DNA of 37,787 nt from JAAYBY01 sp964654125 (GTDB taxonomy: Bacteria > Bacillota > Clostridia > Saccharofermentanales > UBA5734), in contig CAZZGG010000016.1 of NCBI GenBank assembly GCA_964654125.1, positions 1 through 37,787 of the forward strand, read 5' to 3'. Below the pieces are notes generated by a model that was not told where the DNA came from, ran no database searches, and saw only the letters and a program-made list of their open reading frames with translations. The position numbers were made by a program, and so were the translations under genes. How positions within the stretch are numbered: position 1 is the first letter of the stretch; each line of letters opens with the position of its first letter. Shown one piece after another: positions 1 to 9,564 of this stretch.

Positions 1-105
1 GCTGGCGTGATCAGCTATCCGGAAAAACTGCGTCTTAGCACCAGCCAGCGCCATCTGGCCCTGCTGGAACAATACCTGCCCCGCGAAAAGATCTATTTGC
101 TTTAG
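1..105 (+). CDS. C-terminal fragment of an unidentified protein
   Basis: The window opens inside a reading frame that runs in frame 1 for 34 codons and ends at TAG (103-105). The tail has alternating leucines and charged residues and ends in KIYLL. The coding sense is plausible because the frame is open from the first base and the codon use resembles the neighbours, but the piece is too short to assign a family. The following 192 bases (106-297) hold no gene. Confidence 0.5.
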   Translation, partial: AGVISYPEKLRLSTSQRHLALLEQYLPREKIYLL

Positions 106-297
106 CCAGACTAGCTATAATGCAGCTTAAGGCTAGGCCAAGGGCCTTAAAGCAGCTCTGCAAGCTTGGTAACCAAAAAGTAGCGTAGCAGCAGTGCAGC
201 AAAAGTTTGAGCTCTTAGACCCAGGCACTGTAAACTGACCAGACTCAGAATCGTGATAATTTTTCTGACCGGTTAAAATATTAGGAAAGAGGCAGAT

Positions 298-2613
298 ATG
301 AATACTCTATTTATGATTGGTAACACCCATTTTGATCCCGTCTGGTTATGGACCTGGGATGAAGCCATGGCTTCCATCCGCTCAACTTTTCGGGCAGCAT
401 TGGACAGGATGAAAGAAGATGGCGATTTTATTTACAGTTTTGGCACAGCACCGGTCTTTGAATGGATTCGCCAAACAGACACGGACATGTTCGCTGAAAT
501 AAAAGAACGTGTTAAAGAAGGACGCTGGGATATTAAAGCAGAAGGCTGGTGGTTACAGCCTGATTGTAATGCAGTGCATGGAGAGAGCCTGGTCAGACAA
601 GGCCTATATGGGCAGCGCTATCTGATGGAACATTTTAATAAAAAGGCTCGGACTGTTTTCAATATAGACAGCTTTGGCCACAGTGCCATGATTCCCCAGA
701 TAATGCAAAAATGCGAACTGGAATACTATGTTTTTTCCCGCCCGGCTAACAATGAAATGGATTTAGAAAGCGAGCTTTTTCAGTGGTGTTCGCCTGACGG
801 AAGTAAAGTGCTGGCTTTTCGTTCGGGCGGTCTGGCTGGAGGAGAAGCTTATCCACCAGACATCAGCAGCAGTATTAATGAAATAAAACCATCTCTCTTA
901 GCAGCAAAACATGATTTAATGCTTGTTTATGGCGTGACCAATCACGGGGGCGCGCCTACAAAAGCAACTATCCAGGCTATTCAAGCTGAAAAAGCAAAAG
1001 CTGAGGGATATAAGATTTGCTTCGCTAGAGTTGACAGCTTCTTTTCTGCGCAAGAGGGTAAGCTGCTGCCATCCTTGCAAGGAGAATTACAGACGCGCTA
1101 CTATGGTCCTTTTTCCAATCATCCAGAAGTTAAAAACAATAACCGCCGGGGCGAATACAGCTTGATGAATGCAGAAAAAGCTGCAATCTTGGCAAAAATA
1201 TTCTGTCAGCGCAGCTATCCCCTGGCAATACTGCAAAAATGCTGGGCCGATATTATGTTCAACCAATTCCATGATATTCTGGGCGGCGCTTCTATTAAAG
1301 AAGCCTTTGTAGATGCCCGCAATCTGCATGGCAGATCCATCCAGACCGCCAATGAAATAACACATTTTTCCCTACAGTCAATTGTGAAAAAGGTCAATAT
1401 GCTGGGCAACAATGAAGACAGTCCGTGGAACTTATGCATCTTCAATTTAAACACCACACCCTATGCGGGAATTATCGAAGGCGAAGTGCAATGGGCTTGG
1501 GAGTTTCCCTGGTATAAAGGCGGTATTGAGCTGGTTGATGCAAAAGGCAATATTATCAAAACACAAATTGTTCTGGAAAAATCCGTCATACCCGGCTTTC
1601 GGACCAGATTTGCTTTTGCCGCTGATATTCCAGCCCTGGGCTATAATGTTTATGCAGTTCGCCAAACACACAAATCTGTTTCGAAAGAATACAGCAAAAC
1701 AGATATCACAGCACCATTTAGACCCAGGGTGTATCATGATGCAGGTGATACCTGGTGTTTTAACACCAGGGCAGGCTATGGCAAGGCGGCTGGCGATTTT
1801 GTTTTGACAAATGCAGCAACCGTTGAAAAAGGTGCTTTGTTTACAACTGTAAAACGGACTTGGCAGTATAACAACTCCCTGTTTCATGAATACATCACAA
1901 GCTATCAGCACAATGAATACATCGATTACCGCTATGAAGTCAACTGGAATGAAAGCCATAAAGTATTAAAATTAGTCTTTGAAGCTGAGATCATCCCCAA
2001 CAGCATTAGGGCAGCAATACCCTATGGCTCACTGGAACGTGCTTGTGATGGCAGAGAATATCCCGTGGGAGAATGGCTGAAATGGCAAAGTAAAAATGGC
2101 TGGGTAACACTTTTACTGGATGGGATCTTCGCTTATGATACTCAAGCTAAAAACCTGCGCTTGACTTTGCTAAGAAGTCCAATCTATGGTGATCTACGTA
2201 CTGAGCCGCTTGATAATAATGCTGATTATCCATATATGGGACAAGGTATCAGCACAGGACGGATCCGTGTTTATAATGCAAAGATTAATAATGCTGCAGT
2301 AACTGCTTGGGCAACACATTTTAACAATCCACCCGTCATTATCTGCGAAGCCAACCATGCCGGTGCTTTACCAGCAAGGTTTACTGGCCTGGAAGTTACT
2401 GGCAGCGCTGTACTGGTAACAGCCATCAAAGAAGCAGAAGATGGCAACGGCACTATACTGCGTATGGTTGAATATGAAGGAAAGGTGGCTGAGATCAAGT
2501 TTTCACTACTGGGTTCCCTGCCATATGAGACAACTCTATCTCCTTTTGAAATTAAGACAGTCTTGTTTGACTTTGCAGGTGAAGGCAAAGAGGTGAATAT
2601 GCTTGAAGTATAA
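298..2613 (+). CDS. Alpha-mannosidase, glycoside hydrolase family 38
   Basis: Predicted cytoplasmic exo-acting alpha-mannosidase that would release mannose from mannosides or N-glycan fragments. The N-terminal barrel starts with NTHFDPVWLW (zinc ligands H11 and D13 by family analogy) and carries NIDSFGHS, in which D124 is the expected catalytic nucleophile and zinc ligand. The middle three-helix region has the family-typical FNQFHDILGG near residue 325, and beta-sandwich domains fill the rest to residue 771. There is no signal peptide, so the substrate must be imported. GAGG at 289-292 sits five bases before the ATG and fixes the start. The gene is transcribed toward a convergent isomerase/NfeD pair and has no transporter beside it. 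Family assignment is firm; the linkage specificity is not known. Confidence 0.93.
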   Translation: MNTLFMIGNTHFDPVWLWTWDEAMASIRSTFRAALDRMKEDGDFIYSFGTAPVFEWIRQTDTDMFAEIKERVKEGRWDIKAEGWWLQPDCNAVHGESLVRQGLYGQRYLMEHFNKKARTVFNIDSFGHSAMIPQIMQKCELEYYVFSRPANNEMDLESELFQWCSPDGSKVLAFRSGGLAGGEAYPPDISSSINEIKPSLLAAKHDLMLVYGVTNHGGAPTKATIQAIQAEKAKAEGYKICFARVDSFFSAQEGKLLPSLQGELQTRYYGPFSNHPEVKNNNRRGEYSLMNAEKAAILAKIFCQRSYPLAILQKCWADIMFNQFHDILGGASIKEAFVDARNLHGRSIQTANEITHFSLQSIVKKVNMLGNNEDSPWNLCIFNLNTTPYAGIIEGEVQWAWEFPWYKGGIELVDAKGNIIKTQIVLEKSVIPGFRTRFAFAADIPALGYNVYAVRQTHKSVSKEYSKTDITAPFRPRVYHDAGDTWCFNTRAGYGKAAGDFVLTNAATVEKGALFTTVKRTWQYNNSLFHEYITSYQHNEYIDYRYEVNWNESHKVLKLVFEAEIIPNSIRAAIPYGSLERACDGREYPVGEWLKWQSKNGWVTLLLDGIFAYDTQAKNLRLTLLRSPIYGDLRTEPLDNNADYPYMGQGISTGRIRVYNAKINNAAVTAWATHFNNPPVIICEANHAGALPARFTGLEVTGSAVLVTAIKEAEDGNGTILRMVEYEGKVAEIKFSLLGSLPYETTLSPFEIKTVLFDFAGEGKEVNMLEV

Positions 2614-2675
2614 TGCAGCTTCCATTATCTAGGCACACCTGAAATAACCCCTTTACCAGCGCGAGCTGATCCAGG

Positions 2676-3551
2676 CTAAACATCCGGCAGCTTGTAATAA
2701 TCTGATTTGGCTATCTGCTCTTTCATAAAATCCCGGCAGGCCGGGATCTGGCTTTCCTCACTTATACCATGCAAAAGCATGGGCCCCTGGTAGCTATTTT
2801 GGCCAAGCAGATCCAAAAAAAGTTCATAATCGATGATACCCTGGCCAGGTGAGGTGAAAGTAATTCCTGGTCCGGCCTTAATATCCTTGCCATGGGCCAG
2901 GACAATATCTTTGCCCAATAAAGTGAAGGCTTCGCTCAGAACGCCCGCCACTTTTTCTGGCCAGGCCGAACCCGCTGCGAATAAATTGGCGCAGTCCATG
3001 ATTATTTTGAGGCGGTCTGAGCCTAGCTTGTCCAGCAGGCGGCGGGCCAGCCAGGCTGTGCTGGCAACATTGGCCGCTTCTGGTTCTATGCCTAAAGTCA
3101 GATCATAGCGCTTGGCCCAGGGCAGGAGGCGAGCCAGGCCCTCCTCCAGCAGCTGCCAGGACTCCTCCTTGCTGTTGGCTGGATGATAACGCCACATGTC
3201 AGTTGGATCATTGGTGCCGGTGCATAAAGAAAGGACCGGGCAGCCCAGCCGGGCAGCTGTTTCAGCCAGGAGCGGGAAGCGGGAAAAGCCCTCTTCGCGG
3301 CTAGCCGGGTCAGGGTGGATCAGGTTGAAGGTGGCATTGATGGCAACCAGCTCCAGCTGCTGCTCCACTAAGGCTGTTTTTATAGCATTGATCAGGTTAG
3401 GTGTTATTTTGGCTGGCAGCTCATCTTCCCCGATCGAAGCGAAACTGAACTGGACCAGGCTAAAACCATATTCTTTAATCTGACCCAGGAGCTGCCGGGG
3501 CGGCCGGGGGGCCAAGTCCGTTGTACAAAGGCCAAGCGGCATTGCTTTCAT
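2676..3551 (-). CDS. Sugar phosphate isomerase/epimerase-like TIM-barrel protein
   Basis: 291-residue protein of the xylose-isomerase-like/AP-endonuclease-2 TIM-barrel superfamily (IolE/hydroxypyruvate isomerase group). Expected metal ligands are visible in order: E156 in LGIEPEA, D186 in IIMDCANLF, and the HGKD motif at 220-223. Family members isomerise or epimerise keto-sugars or inosose; the substrate cannot be read from the sequence. The start codon overlaps the NfeD stop by four bases (ATGA at 3551-3548) and its ribosome site, GAGG, lies inside the NfeD gene, so the two are translationally coupled. Pairing with a membrane protease is odd for a metabolic enzyme and may just reflect operon packing. 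The gene converges on the alpha-mannosidase with a 62-base gap. Confidence 0.8.
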   Translation of the reverse strand: MKAMPLGLCTTDLAPRPPRQLLGQIKEYGFSLVQFSFASIGEDELPAKITPNLINAIKTALVEQQLELVAINATFNLIHPDPASREEGFSRFPLLAETAARLGCPVLSLCTGTNDPTDMWRYHPANSKEESWQLLEEGLARLLPWAKRYDLTLGIEPEAANVASTAWLARRLLDKLGSDRLKIIMDCANLFAAGSAWPEKVAGVLSEAFTLLGKDIVLAHGKDIKAGPGITFTSPGQGIIDYELFLDLLGQNSYQGPMLLHGISEESQIPACRDFMKEQIAKSDYYKLPDV

Positions 3552-4858
3552 GATCTTTCCTCCCCCTCAGCCTGGGCTGCCACTATAATCTTGCTACCTG
3601 CCACCTGGATGACCTGGACACTTGTCCCCTGGTCGATAAAGCTGCCCTGGGCCATGGCATCCAGGCGCATGCTGCCGATCTCAATGCTGCCGACCGGGCG
3701 CAAAGGTGTGATGGCCCGGCCGCTTTTACCGACCAGGTCAGTCTTGCTGGCAGTGATGTGGGTATAACCCAGTTCCGGTTGCTCGGTTGTTGCCAGGACC
3801 AGCCGGTTAAAAAGGCGGCTGCTGCCAAAGAATTTAATAAAGACAGGCAGGGCGATCGCCACAGCTATAAGAGCCACAGCCAGCAAGAAAACGCCCTGCT
3901 GCAGGCTGGGTGCGGCCAGGATGATAGCCAGGACCAGGGCCACCATACCGCTGATACCAAAGACGCCAAAGCCCGGCACAAATAGCTCAATCCCGACCAG
4001 GATCAGGCCGGCCAGGAAAATCAGGGCTGTCCACCACTGGGTGTGACCGGCCAGGAAACTGCCGGCAAAGTATAAAATAAAACAAAATATACTCAAAAAT
4101 CCGGCTGCCCCGAAACCGGGTATAAAAAGTTCTGCCACAAAGGCGATCATGGCGATAATTAACAAGATAGCCGCTACTTCAGAGCTAGTCAGGAACTGGG
4201 CTATTTTAATCTTAAAATCAGGCTTGACTGCAATAATTTCCAGTTTATTCCAGCCCAGGGCGGTTAGGGCGTCGGCCTGGCTGCCAGCTAGGTAGTCAGC
4301 ATAGCCTGTACGCGAGGCCTCTTCAGCTGTCAAGCTGAGGATGGCATCTTTGCCCACCAGTCCTTCAATTTCAATTGCAGCATCCACCATAGCCATGGCA
4401 ACTTGCGGGTCGCGTCCTCTTTTTTCAGCGGTTGACTGGAATTCACCACTAACAAAGGCACGCGCCTTTGCTTCATTGGGCACTGGTTCGGCTGCACCTA
4501 CCTGGCTGCCTGGTGCCATGACAATTTTTTCGGCGGCTAGGGTGATCAGGGCACCGGCTGAGATGGCCCTATTTTCAACATAAACGGCCAGGGGGACTTT
4601 GCAGTTGAGGATGGCATCACGCATGGCCAGGGCTGCATCTACCCGGCCGCCCAGAGTGCTGACTTGTAAAAGCACAGCACTAGCTCCGCTACTTTCCGCC
4701 TCGGCCAGGCTATCTATTAAGAAGGCTGACATGGCCGGTGTTATTTCACCAGAAATATTAATTATATGAACTGTATTGGCAGTTGCACTGGTCAGGGCCG
4801 GCCAGGCCAGGATAAAGCTGACCAGCAGCAAGAACAGCAAGAGATGTTTTTTTAGCAT
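3548..4858 (-). CDS. NfeD-family membrane-bound serine protease (ClpP class)
   Basis: 436-residue long-form NfeD protein. A signal peptide occupies residues 1-26. The ClpP-like protease domain follows (about 28-220), with the nucleophile S100 in AISAGAL and the partner lysine K131; both align with the Ser/Lys dyad known from archaeal 1510-N, including the downstream GRD/GRN block. Several membrane helices span roughly 228-350, and a C-terminal OB-fold NfeD domain covers about 370-432. Family members cleave hydrophobic stomatin-type proteins and act in membrane quality control. No stomatin/flotillin gene lies next door in this window, which is unusual because the two are commonly adjacent. GGAGG upstream of the ATG at 4858 supports the start. 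First gene of a two-gene operon. Confidence 0.9.
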   Translation of the reverse strand: MLKKHLLLFLLLVSFILAWPALTSATANTVHIINISGEITPAMSAFLIDSLAEAESSGASAVLLQVSTLGGRVDAALAMRDAILNCKVPLAVYVENRAISAGALITLAAEKIVMAPGSQVGAAEPVPNEAKARAFVSGEFQSTAEKRGRDPQVAMAMVDAAIEIEGLVGKDAILSLTAEEASRTGYADYLAGSQADALTALGWNKLEIIAVKPDFKIKIAQFLTSSEVAAILLIIAMIAFVAELFIPGFGAAGFLSIFCFILYFAGSFLAGHTQWWTALIFLAGLILVGIELFVPGFGVFGISGMVALVLAIILAAPSLQQGVFLLAVALIAVAIALPVFIKFFGSSRLFNRLVLATTEQPELGYTHITASKTDLVGKSGRAITPLRPVGSIEIGSMRLDAMAQGSFIDQGTSVQVIQVAGSKIIVAAQAEGEERS

Positions 4859-4947
4859 CTAGGTCCCTCCTCTGATTTATTTTGGCGCATGAACAGATCT
4901 GCGCTGTTGCTAAAAATCCTGAGATTTCAAACAAACTCCGTAAATTA

Positions 4948-4978
4948 TTGACAAAAATAGCTTAGCACTAATTAAAAT
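4948..4978 (+). promoter_or_regulatory. Candidate promoter of the DUF488 / c-di-GMP / ZIP operon
   Basis: TTGACA at 4948-4953 and TAAAAT at 4973-4978, 19 bases apart, in an AT-rich stretch upstream of the DUF488 gene. A second -10-like TATAAT lies at 5005-5010 without a good -35. The spacing of the first pair is long, so the true start is uncertain. Confidence 0.4.
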
Positions 4979-5074
4979 AAAAGACCACTTGCAGGCGGAT
5001 CTGCTATAATTATTATAAATGATTGCAGTGTGATTTTCGCGTCCGCCGAAGAATAATGTAAGTTGGTGATTTAC

Positions 5075-5449
5075 ATGAATTTACAGATAAAACGGATCTA
5101 TGATGCAGCTGCGCCCAGCGACGGCAAAAGAATCCTGGTTGACCGGCTCTGGCCGCGTGGGGTCAGCAAGGCAAAAGCCCAGCTGGACCTTTGGCTTAAA
5201 GATGCTGCCCCCAGCCCTCAGCTGCGTACCTGGTTCGGTCATAAAAGCGGTAATTTCCCTGAATTCTCTCAGCAATACAGGCATGAGCTGGCCACGGACC
5301 CGCAAAAGGAAGCGGCCCTGGACCAGATTATCGAACTGGCCCAGAAAGAGCCGGTCACCCTGCTTTATGCAGCCAGGGACCCCAGAATCAACCATGCCAT
5401 TGTTTTGCTGGAGTTTTTGCAAAATATCGATAAAACCGCAGCAAGGTGA
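5075..5449 (+). CDS. DUF488 family protein (YeaO-like)
   Basis: 124-residue cytoplasmic protein of the DUF488 family. The characteristic N-terminal block KRIYD and the DRLWPRG motif (about residues 22-28) are present, followed by the ARDP block near the C-terminus. The biochemical role of the family is not established. I place the start at ATG 5075, where GGTGAT lies just upstream, rather than at the in-frame TTG 5063, which has no ribosome site. Its stop is at 5447-5449; the next gene starts at 5454 and its ribosome site, AGGTGA, overlaps this stop, indicating coupled translation with the cyclic-di-GMP enzyme. Confidence 0.85.
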   Translation: MNLQIKRIYDAAAPSDGKRILVDRLWPRGVSKAKAQLDLWLKDAAPSPQLRTWFGHKSGNFPEFSQQYRHELATDPQKEAALDQIIELAQKEPVTLLYAARDPRINHAIVLLEFLQNIDKTAAR

Positions 5450-5453
5450 CCTG

Positions 5454-7670
5454 ATGGAGAACAACTGGCAAAACATTTTAGAAGAGATGCCTTTGGCTTT
5501 TTGTCTTTGTCAGGCAGTGAAATACGAACCAGCCCAAACCAAAGATTACCGACTGCTCGAACTGAATCAACTATTCCAAACAGTATTTGCTCAGCCCGGG
5601 CAGGATCTGTCCGGGCTGCTTTTGGCAGCTGATCTGGGACTGCAGCCAATCTGGCTGGACCAGCTAGAGCAGCTGCCTGAGTCTGGTGTGCAGGAACTGC
5701 CCGGCATCTTGTCTTATCAGGGGCGCTGGTTTGTTGTCTCTGCCGGTCAGGTCAAACCGGATCGTCTGGTGCTTTTTTTTAAAGAAACACCGCGCTTTCA
5801 GGCAGCTCGCTCTGAACTGCAAAAAATAGAGGCCAGCTACCAAAAATCCCTGGCGGCCAGCCTGGCCCTGGCCCAGCTGATTTTCGACCATTCCCCCTCT
5901 GCCATCATCACTTATCAGGTCTTGGGGGATGGTGCGAGCAGTTCTGATTATATTGTCAGCAGCGCCAATCCAGCCTGCCGCCAGCTTGAGAACTGGCAGC
6001 AACAACAAATCATTGGCCGTTCGCTGGCTGCTTTACGGCCTGGAGTTGACAGCTTTGGTATTGTGCCGGTCCTGCAAAAGGTCTGGCAAACTGGTCAGTC
6101 AGCTTTTTATCCGGCCACTGTCTACAATGAGGCAGGTCTAGGTATCCGCTGGTTTGAAAACACTATCTTTCGCCTGCCCTCTGGCGAAGTTGTGGCTGTC
6201 TATCATGATGTCAGCCAAAGGCAGTTAGCCGATCAGGTTTTAGCTGCAGAAAGAGAAAAGCTCAAGGTAACCTTGCTTTCGATCAGCGACGGCGTGATCA
6301 CAACTGACAGCCAGGGCCGGATCGAAATGCTCAACCCAGCCGCAGAAAACCTGACCGGCTGGAGCCAGCTGGCAGCCCGAGGCCAGCCCCTTACTGCTGT
6401 CTTGCTTGTCTGCGATCGCGAGGGCAGGGCCTGGCCCAAAACTGGCTTGTTGGCTTGTTTATCCAGCCAGGCCAGCCCAGTAAGTCAGGATTTTCTGCTG
6501 CTCCAGGCTAAAAATGGTGCCAGCCATCCTGTTTCGCTCAGTGCTGCCCCGATCAAGGCCCAGGATGGCAGTACAATCGGTTCGGTTCTGGTTTTTAAAG
6601 ACATGAGTGAGGAACAAAGAACCAGAGCCCGGCTGGATTTTTTAAGTGACAATGATCTTTTGACTGGTCTTTACAATCGCAGCTATATCGAAAAGCTCCT
6701 GCCGGAGCTGGAAAAAGAGTCTTTTTTACCCCTGACCGTGCTGATGGGTGATCTGGACGGCTTAAAAATGATTAACGATGCCTTCGGACCTGGCTCCGGC
6801 GACAAGGCCCTGGTCAGAGTGGCCCAGATTATTGCCAGCAGCCTGCGCCAGGCTGATCTGGCTGCCCGCTGGGGCGGCGATGAATTTTTGATCTTACTGC
6901 CCCGCACCAGTGAGGAAGAAGCGAACCAGATCAGCGCAAATATCAAGGCAAAAACCAGCCTGGCCCGGGTAGGCAATATCTCACTCAGTATCTCTTTGGG
7001 CCACAGCACAAGGATGACCAGTCCTGTGAACTGGCCCCAGCTGTTTAAATCTGCTGAAGACGGTATGAATAAGGCCAAGCTGCTTGACGCCAACAGTTAC
7101 CGCAACACTGTCCTGCAGTCGATCCGCAGCTCTCTTAACGAAAAAAGCCAGGAAACCCAGGAGCATGGCAGCAGGATCGGCCACTTTTGCCGCCAGATCG
7201 GCCTGAAACTGGGCCTGAAACAAGAGTTGCTCGACGAGCTGGAAGTATTCAGCCTGCTGCATGATGTAGGTAAGATCGGCATAGATGACCGGATCTTACA
7301 AAAACCCGGCCGCCTGACCGGGCTTGAGCTGGACGAGATAAAAAAGCACCCCCAGATCGGCAGCCGGATCGTCAGTACTGTGCCGGAACTGCGCGCAATA
7401 GCCGGCTATATTCTGGCCCATCATGAAAGATGGGACGGTAAGGGTTACCCCAATGGCCTGAGTGGCAGCAATATCCCTTTACCAGCCAGGATCCTGGCTG
7501 TGGCTGACGCCTATGATGCCATGACCCAGGACCGGCCCTACCGCAAGGCAATGACCGACCAGGCTGCGCGGCAGGAGTTGCAAAGCCATGCCGCCAGCCA
7601 GTTTGATCCGCAAATCGTTAATATTTTTCTCAGTTGGCTGGACCAGGCAGGTGCAGCCGATGTAAAATAA
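5454..7670 (+). CDS. PAS-GGDEF-HD-GYP cyclic-di-GMP turnover protein
   Basis: 738-residue soluble signalling protein. Two PAS-like sensory regions occupy about residues 145-260 and 265-385. A GGDEF diguanylate cyclase follows with an intact GGDEF at 474-478 and an inhibitory-site RQAD at 465-468, five residues ahead. An HD-GYP phosphodiesterase comes last, with H603-D604 in LLHDVGK and GYP at 664-666 in HHERWDGKGYP. Both synthesis and breakdown sites look intact, so net activity probably depends on what the PAS domains sense. There is no signal peptide or membrane helix. The frame is open upstream inside the DUF488 gene, but ATG 5454 with AGGTGA just before it is the credible start. ZIP transporter follows after 23 bases. 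Confidence 0.93.
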   Translation: MENNWQNILEEMPLAFCLCQAVKYEPAQTKDYRLLELNQLFQTVFAQPGQDLSGLLLAADLGLQPIWLDQLEQLPESGVQELPGILSYQGRWFVVSAGQVKPDRLVLFFKETPRFQAARSELQKIEASYQKSLAASLALAQLIFDHSPSAIITYQVLGDGASSSDYIVSSANPACRQLENWQQQQIIGRSLAALRPGVDSFGIVPVLQKVWQTGQSAFYPATVYNEAGLGIRWFENTIFRLPSGEVVAVYHDVSQRQLADQVLAAEREKLKVTLLSISDGVITTDSQGRIEMLNPAAENLTGWSQLAARGQPLTAVLLVCDREGRAWPKTGLLACLSSQASPVSQDFLLLQAKNGASHPVSLSAAPIKAQDGSTIGSVLVFKDMSEEQRTRARLDFLSDNDLLTGLYNRSYIEKLLPELEKESFLPLTVLMGDLDGLKMINDAFGPGSGDKALVRVAQIIASSLRQADLAARWGGDEFLILLPRTSEEEANQISANIKAKTSLARVGNISLSISLGHSTRMTSPVNWPQLFKSAEDGMNKAKLLDANSYRNTVLQSIRSSLNEKSQETQEHGSRIGHFCRQIGLKLGLKQELLDELEVFSLLHDVGKIGIDDRILQKPGRLTGLELDEIKKHPQIGSRIVSTVPELRAIAGYILAHHERWDGKGYPNGLSGSNIPLPARILAVADAYDAMTQDRPYRKAMTDQAARQELQSHAASQFDPQIVNIFLSWLDQAGAADVK

Positions 7671-7693
7671 CAAAAAAACAGAGGAGAAACAAG

Positions 7694-8515
7694 ATGATTG
7701 TGTGGTTTTCTGGTCTGCCTGCTGTCACTCAGGCCCTGCTTGGTACCTTGTTCACTTATTTTGTCACAGCCCTGGGGGCAGCTTTGGTTTTTTTCTTTAA
7801 GACCATCAAAAAAACTGTCCTCAACCTGATGCTTGGTTTTGCTGCCGGTGTCATGCTGGCAGCTAGTTTTTGGTCCTTATTGGAGCCAGCTCTGGATATG
7901 GCCCGCAGCCAGGGCCAGATCCCCTGGGCTACAGCAGCAATCGGCTTTCTGGGTGGCGGCCTTTTCTTATGGCTGGTCGATAAGCTCCTGCCCCACCTGC
8001 ACCTGGGCCTGGAAAAAAATCAAGCTGAAGGGATCAAGACAAGCTGGGAACGCAGCGTTTTGCTTATTTTGGCCATCACCTTGCATAATATCCCCGAGGG
8101 CCTGGCGGTCGGTGTCGCTTTTGGTGCTGTGGCAGCTGGCATCCCAGCTGCCAGCCTGGCCGGAGCTGTTGCCCTGGCCATCGGTATCGGCATGCAGAAT
8201 TTCCCTGAGGGAGCTGCAGTGTCCATACCCTTACGGCGAGAGGGCTTCAGCCGCGGTAAAGCCTTCTTTTATGGTCAGCTCTCGGGCGTGGTGGAGCCAA
8301 TCGCTGGTGTGCTTGGTGCCCTGGCGGTTATCTCCATGCAGGCTGTCCTGCCCTATGCCCTGGCTTTTGCTGCCGGTGCCATGGTCTATGTGGTGGTGGA
8401 AGAACTGATTCCCGAGGCGCAAAGAGGCGAAGGCGGCAGCTCAACTGATCTGGCAAGCATTGGCTGTCTGGCCGGCTTTACCGTCATGATGATCCTTGAT
8501 GTGGCGCTGGGTTAG
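7694..8515 (+). CDS. ZIP-family divalent metal transporter
   Basis: 273-residue polytopic inner-membrane protein, by family an importer of zinc or related divalent metals (ZupT/GufA-like). The two metal-coordinating motifs are clear: HNIPEG at 131-136 in the fourth helix and QNFPEG at 168-173 in the fifth. A short histidine loop, HLH, lies at 101-103. Eight hydrophobic segments are expected and visible. GAGGAG at 7681-7686 precedes ATG 7694; an upstream in-frame extension from 7634 would overlap the preceding gene and lacks a ribosome site. Third gene of the DUF488 operon. It converges on the nucleoside hydrolase with only four bases between stops. Metal specificity cannot be read. Confidence 0.9.
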   Translation: MIVWFSGLPAVTQALLGTLFTYFVTALGAALVFFFKTIKKTVLNLMLGFAAGVMLAASFWSLLEPALDMARSQGQIPWATAAIGFLGGGLFLWLVDKLLPHLHLGLEKNQAEGIKTSWERSVLLILAITLHNIPEGLAVGVAFGAVAAGIPAASLAGAVALAIGIGMQNFPEGAAVSIPLRREGFSRGKAFFYGQLSGVVEPIAGVLGALAVISMQAVLPYALAFAAGAMVYVVVEELIPEAQRGEGGSSTDLASIGCLAGFTVMMILDVALG

Positions 8516-8519
8516 GTAT

Positions 8520-9440
8520 TTAGCCACCGGATAGTAAAATCTGGTCCAGCTGGCGGCCCAGCCCGGCTGGAGGCCGGGCCAGTTTTAAGAAGGCGTGCCG
8601 GCCCGGCTCAGCTTCCTTAAAGCTACTGACTCCAGCTGCATCAATCGTCACCTGGCCGGCTGGACTGCAGCCTAGACCGAGCCGGCTTTCATCCAGCACA
8701 TGCATGACTGTCAAAAGATCCCAGCTGGCCCGGTCCCGGCCCTGATTGTGATATTGGTAGGCCAGGCGGACTGGATGGTTGGAGGGCAAGCCCTTTTGCA
8801 TGGCCCCGCCGCTTTGCACCAGCAGGCCGGCCCCAAAGCCACAAAAAAGGATTGATGTGGGCCAGGTTGCCATAACAAAGCGGGCGGCGGGGATATCCAT
8901 GGCGATATTCCATTCCGCCTCCTGGTTATAGTCTTTGCCGTAAACTCCAGCCTCACCAGCAAAAGCACCAGCCATGGCTGTCAGACGCCTGACCTTAGCC
9001 AGGACAAGCTGCCTGCCATCCAGTGGGCTGATCTCATCTGGACCGGACCTGAGCAGATTGGCCAGATTGCGCCAGGGCCCGATCGCCACCAGCTCCACAC
9101 TTTCCGGCCGGCTGGCCGCAAGCAGCCGCCGATAGAGCCGGCTTGCATCTTCTGCCTGATGTCTGTCCGGCGCAATACTTTGTGCCAAAGGTTTGTTGTA
9201 GGTTTCATAGCTAGCCTGGCCGGTGAGCAGATCCTTATCTTTTAGGGTGCCAACCGGCAGGTCCAGGTCATACCAGTCGCAGATGGCCCGGATGGCACCG
9301 ACTCCCCAGGGGCTGGAGGTGCAGTGCATGACAGCTAGTAGATCGACCAGGCCCTGGCGGGCATAGATCAGGGCCAGGGCCAGGGCGGCTGCATCGTCAC
9401 AGTCCGGCCCGATATCTGTATCAAGGATGATTTTTTTCAT
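8520..9440 (-). CDS. Nucleoside hydrolase (inosine-uridine preferring family)
   Basis: 306-residue enzyme of the IUNH family, which cleaves the N-glycosidic bond of ribonucleosides. The N-terminal calcium-binding aspartate cluster is DTDIGPDCDD (residues 7-16), the variant form common in a subgroup annotated as inosine/uridine-preferring. No signal peptide, so it is a cytoplasmic salvage enzyme. AAAGGAG precedes ATG 9440. It is divergent from a three-gene ABC importer, separated by 196 bases, which raises the possibility that the importer supplies its substrate, but this is only a context argument. Confidence 0.85.
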   Translation of the reverse strand: MKKIILDTDIGPDCDDAAALALALIYARQGLVDLLAVMHCTSSPWGVGAIRAICDWYDLDLPVGTLKDKDLLTGQASYETYNKPLAQSIAPDRHQAEDASRLYRRLLAASRPESVELVAIGPWRNLANLLRSGPDEISPLDGRQLVLAKVRRLTAMAGAFAGEAGVYGKDYNQEAEWNIAMDIPAARFVMATWPTSILFCGFGAGLLVQSGGAMQKGLPSNHPVRLAYQYHNQGRDRASWDLLTVMHVLDESRLGLGCSPAGQVTIDAAGVSSFKEAEPGRHAFLKLARPPAGLGRQLDQILLSGG

Positions 9441-9564
9441 GAAGAGACACTCCTTTGCCCAATATAAGCGATTTGTTTGTCATCTTAACACACCCGCTGA
9501 CTGAATATTTTGCACAGATCTTGATTTAGTGGCTTTTCGTTGTTTTTTAGCTAGCCTTATCGGC

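Noticed and set aside
1447..1959. Open frame of 170 codons opposite the alpha-mannosidase
   Set aside because: It is the mirror of a well-supported GH38 gene, with no family similarity or ribosome site.
7833..8408. Open frame of 191 codons within the ZIP transporter gene
   Set aside because: Same-strand shadow of a membrane-protein gene, rich in Trp, Ser and Cys; no start signal.
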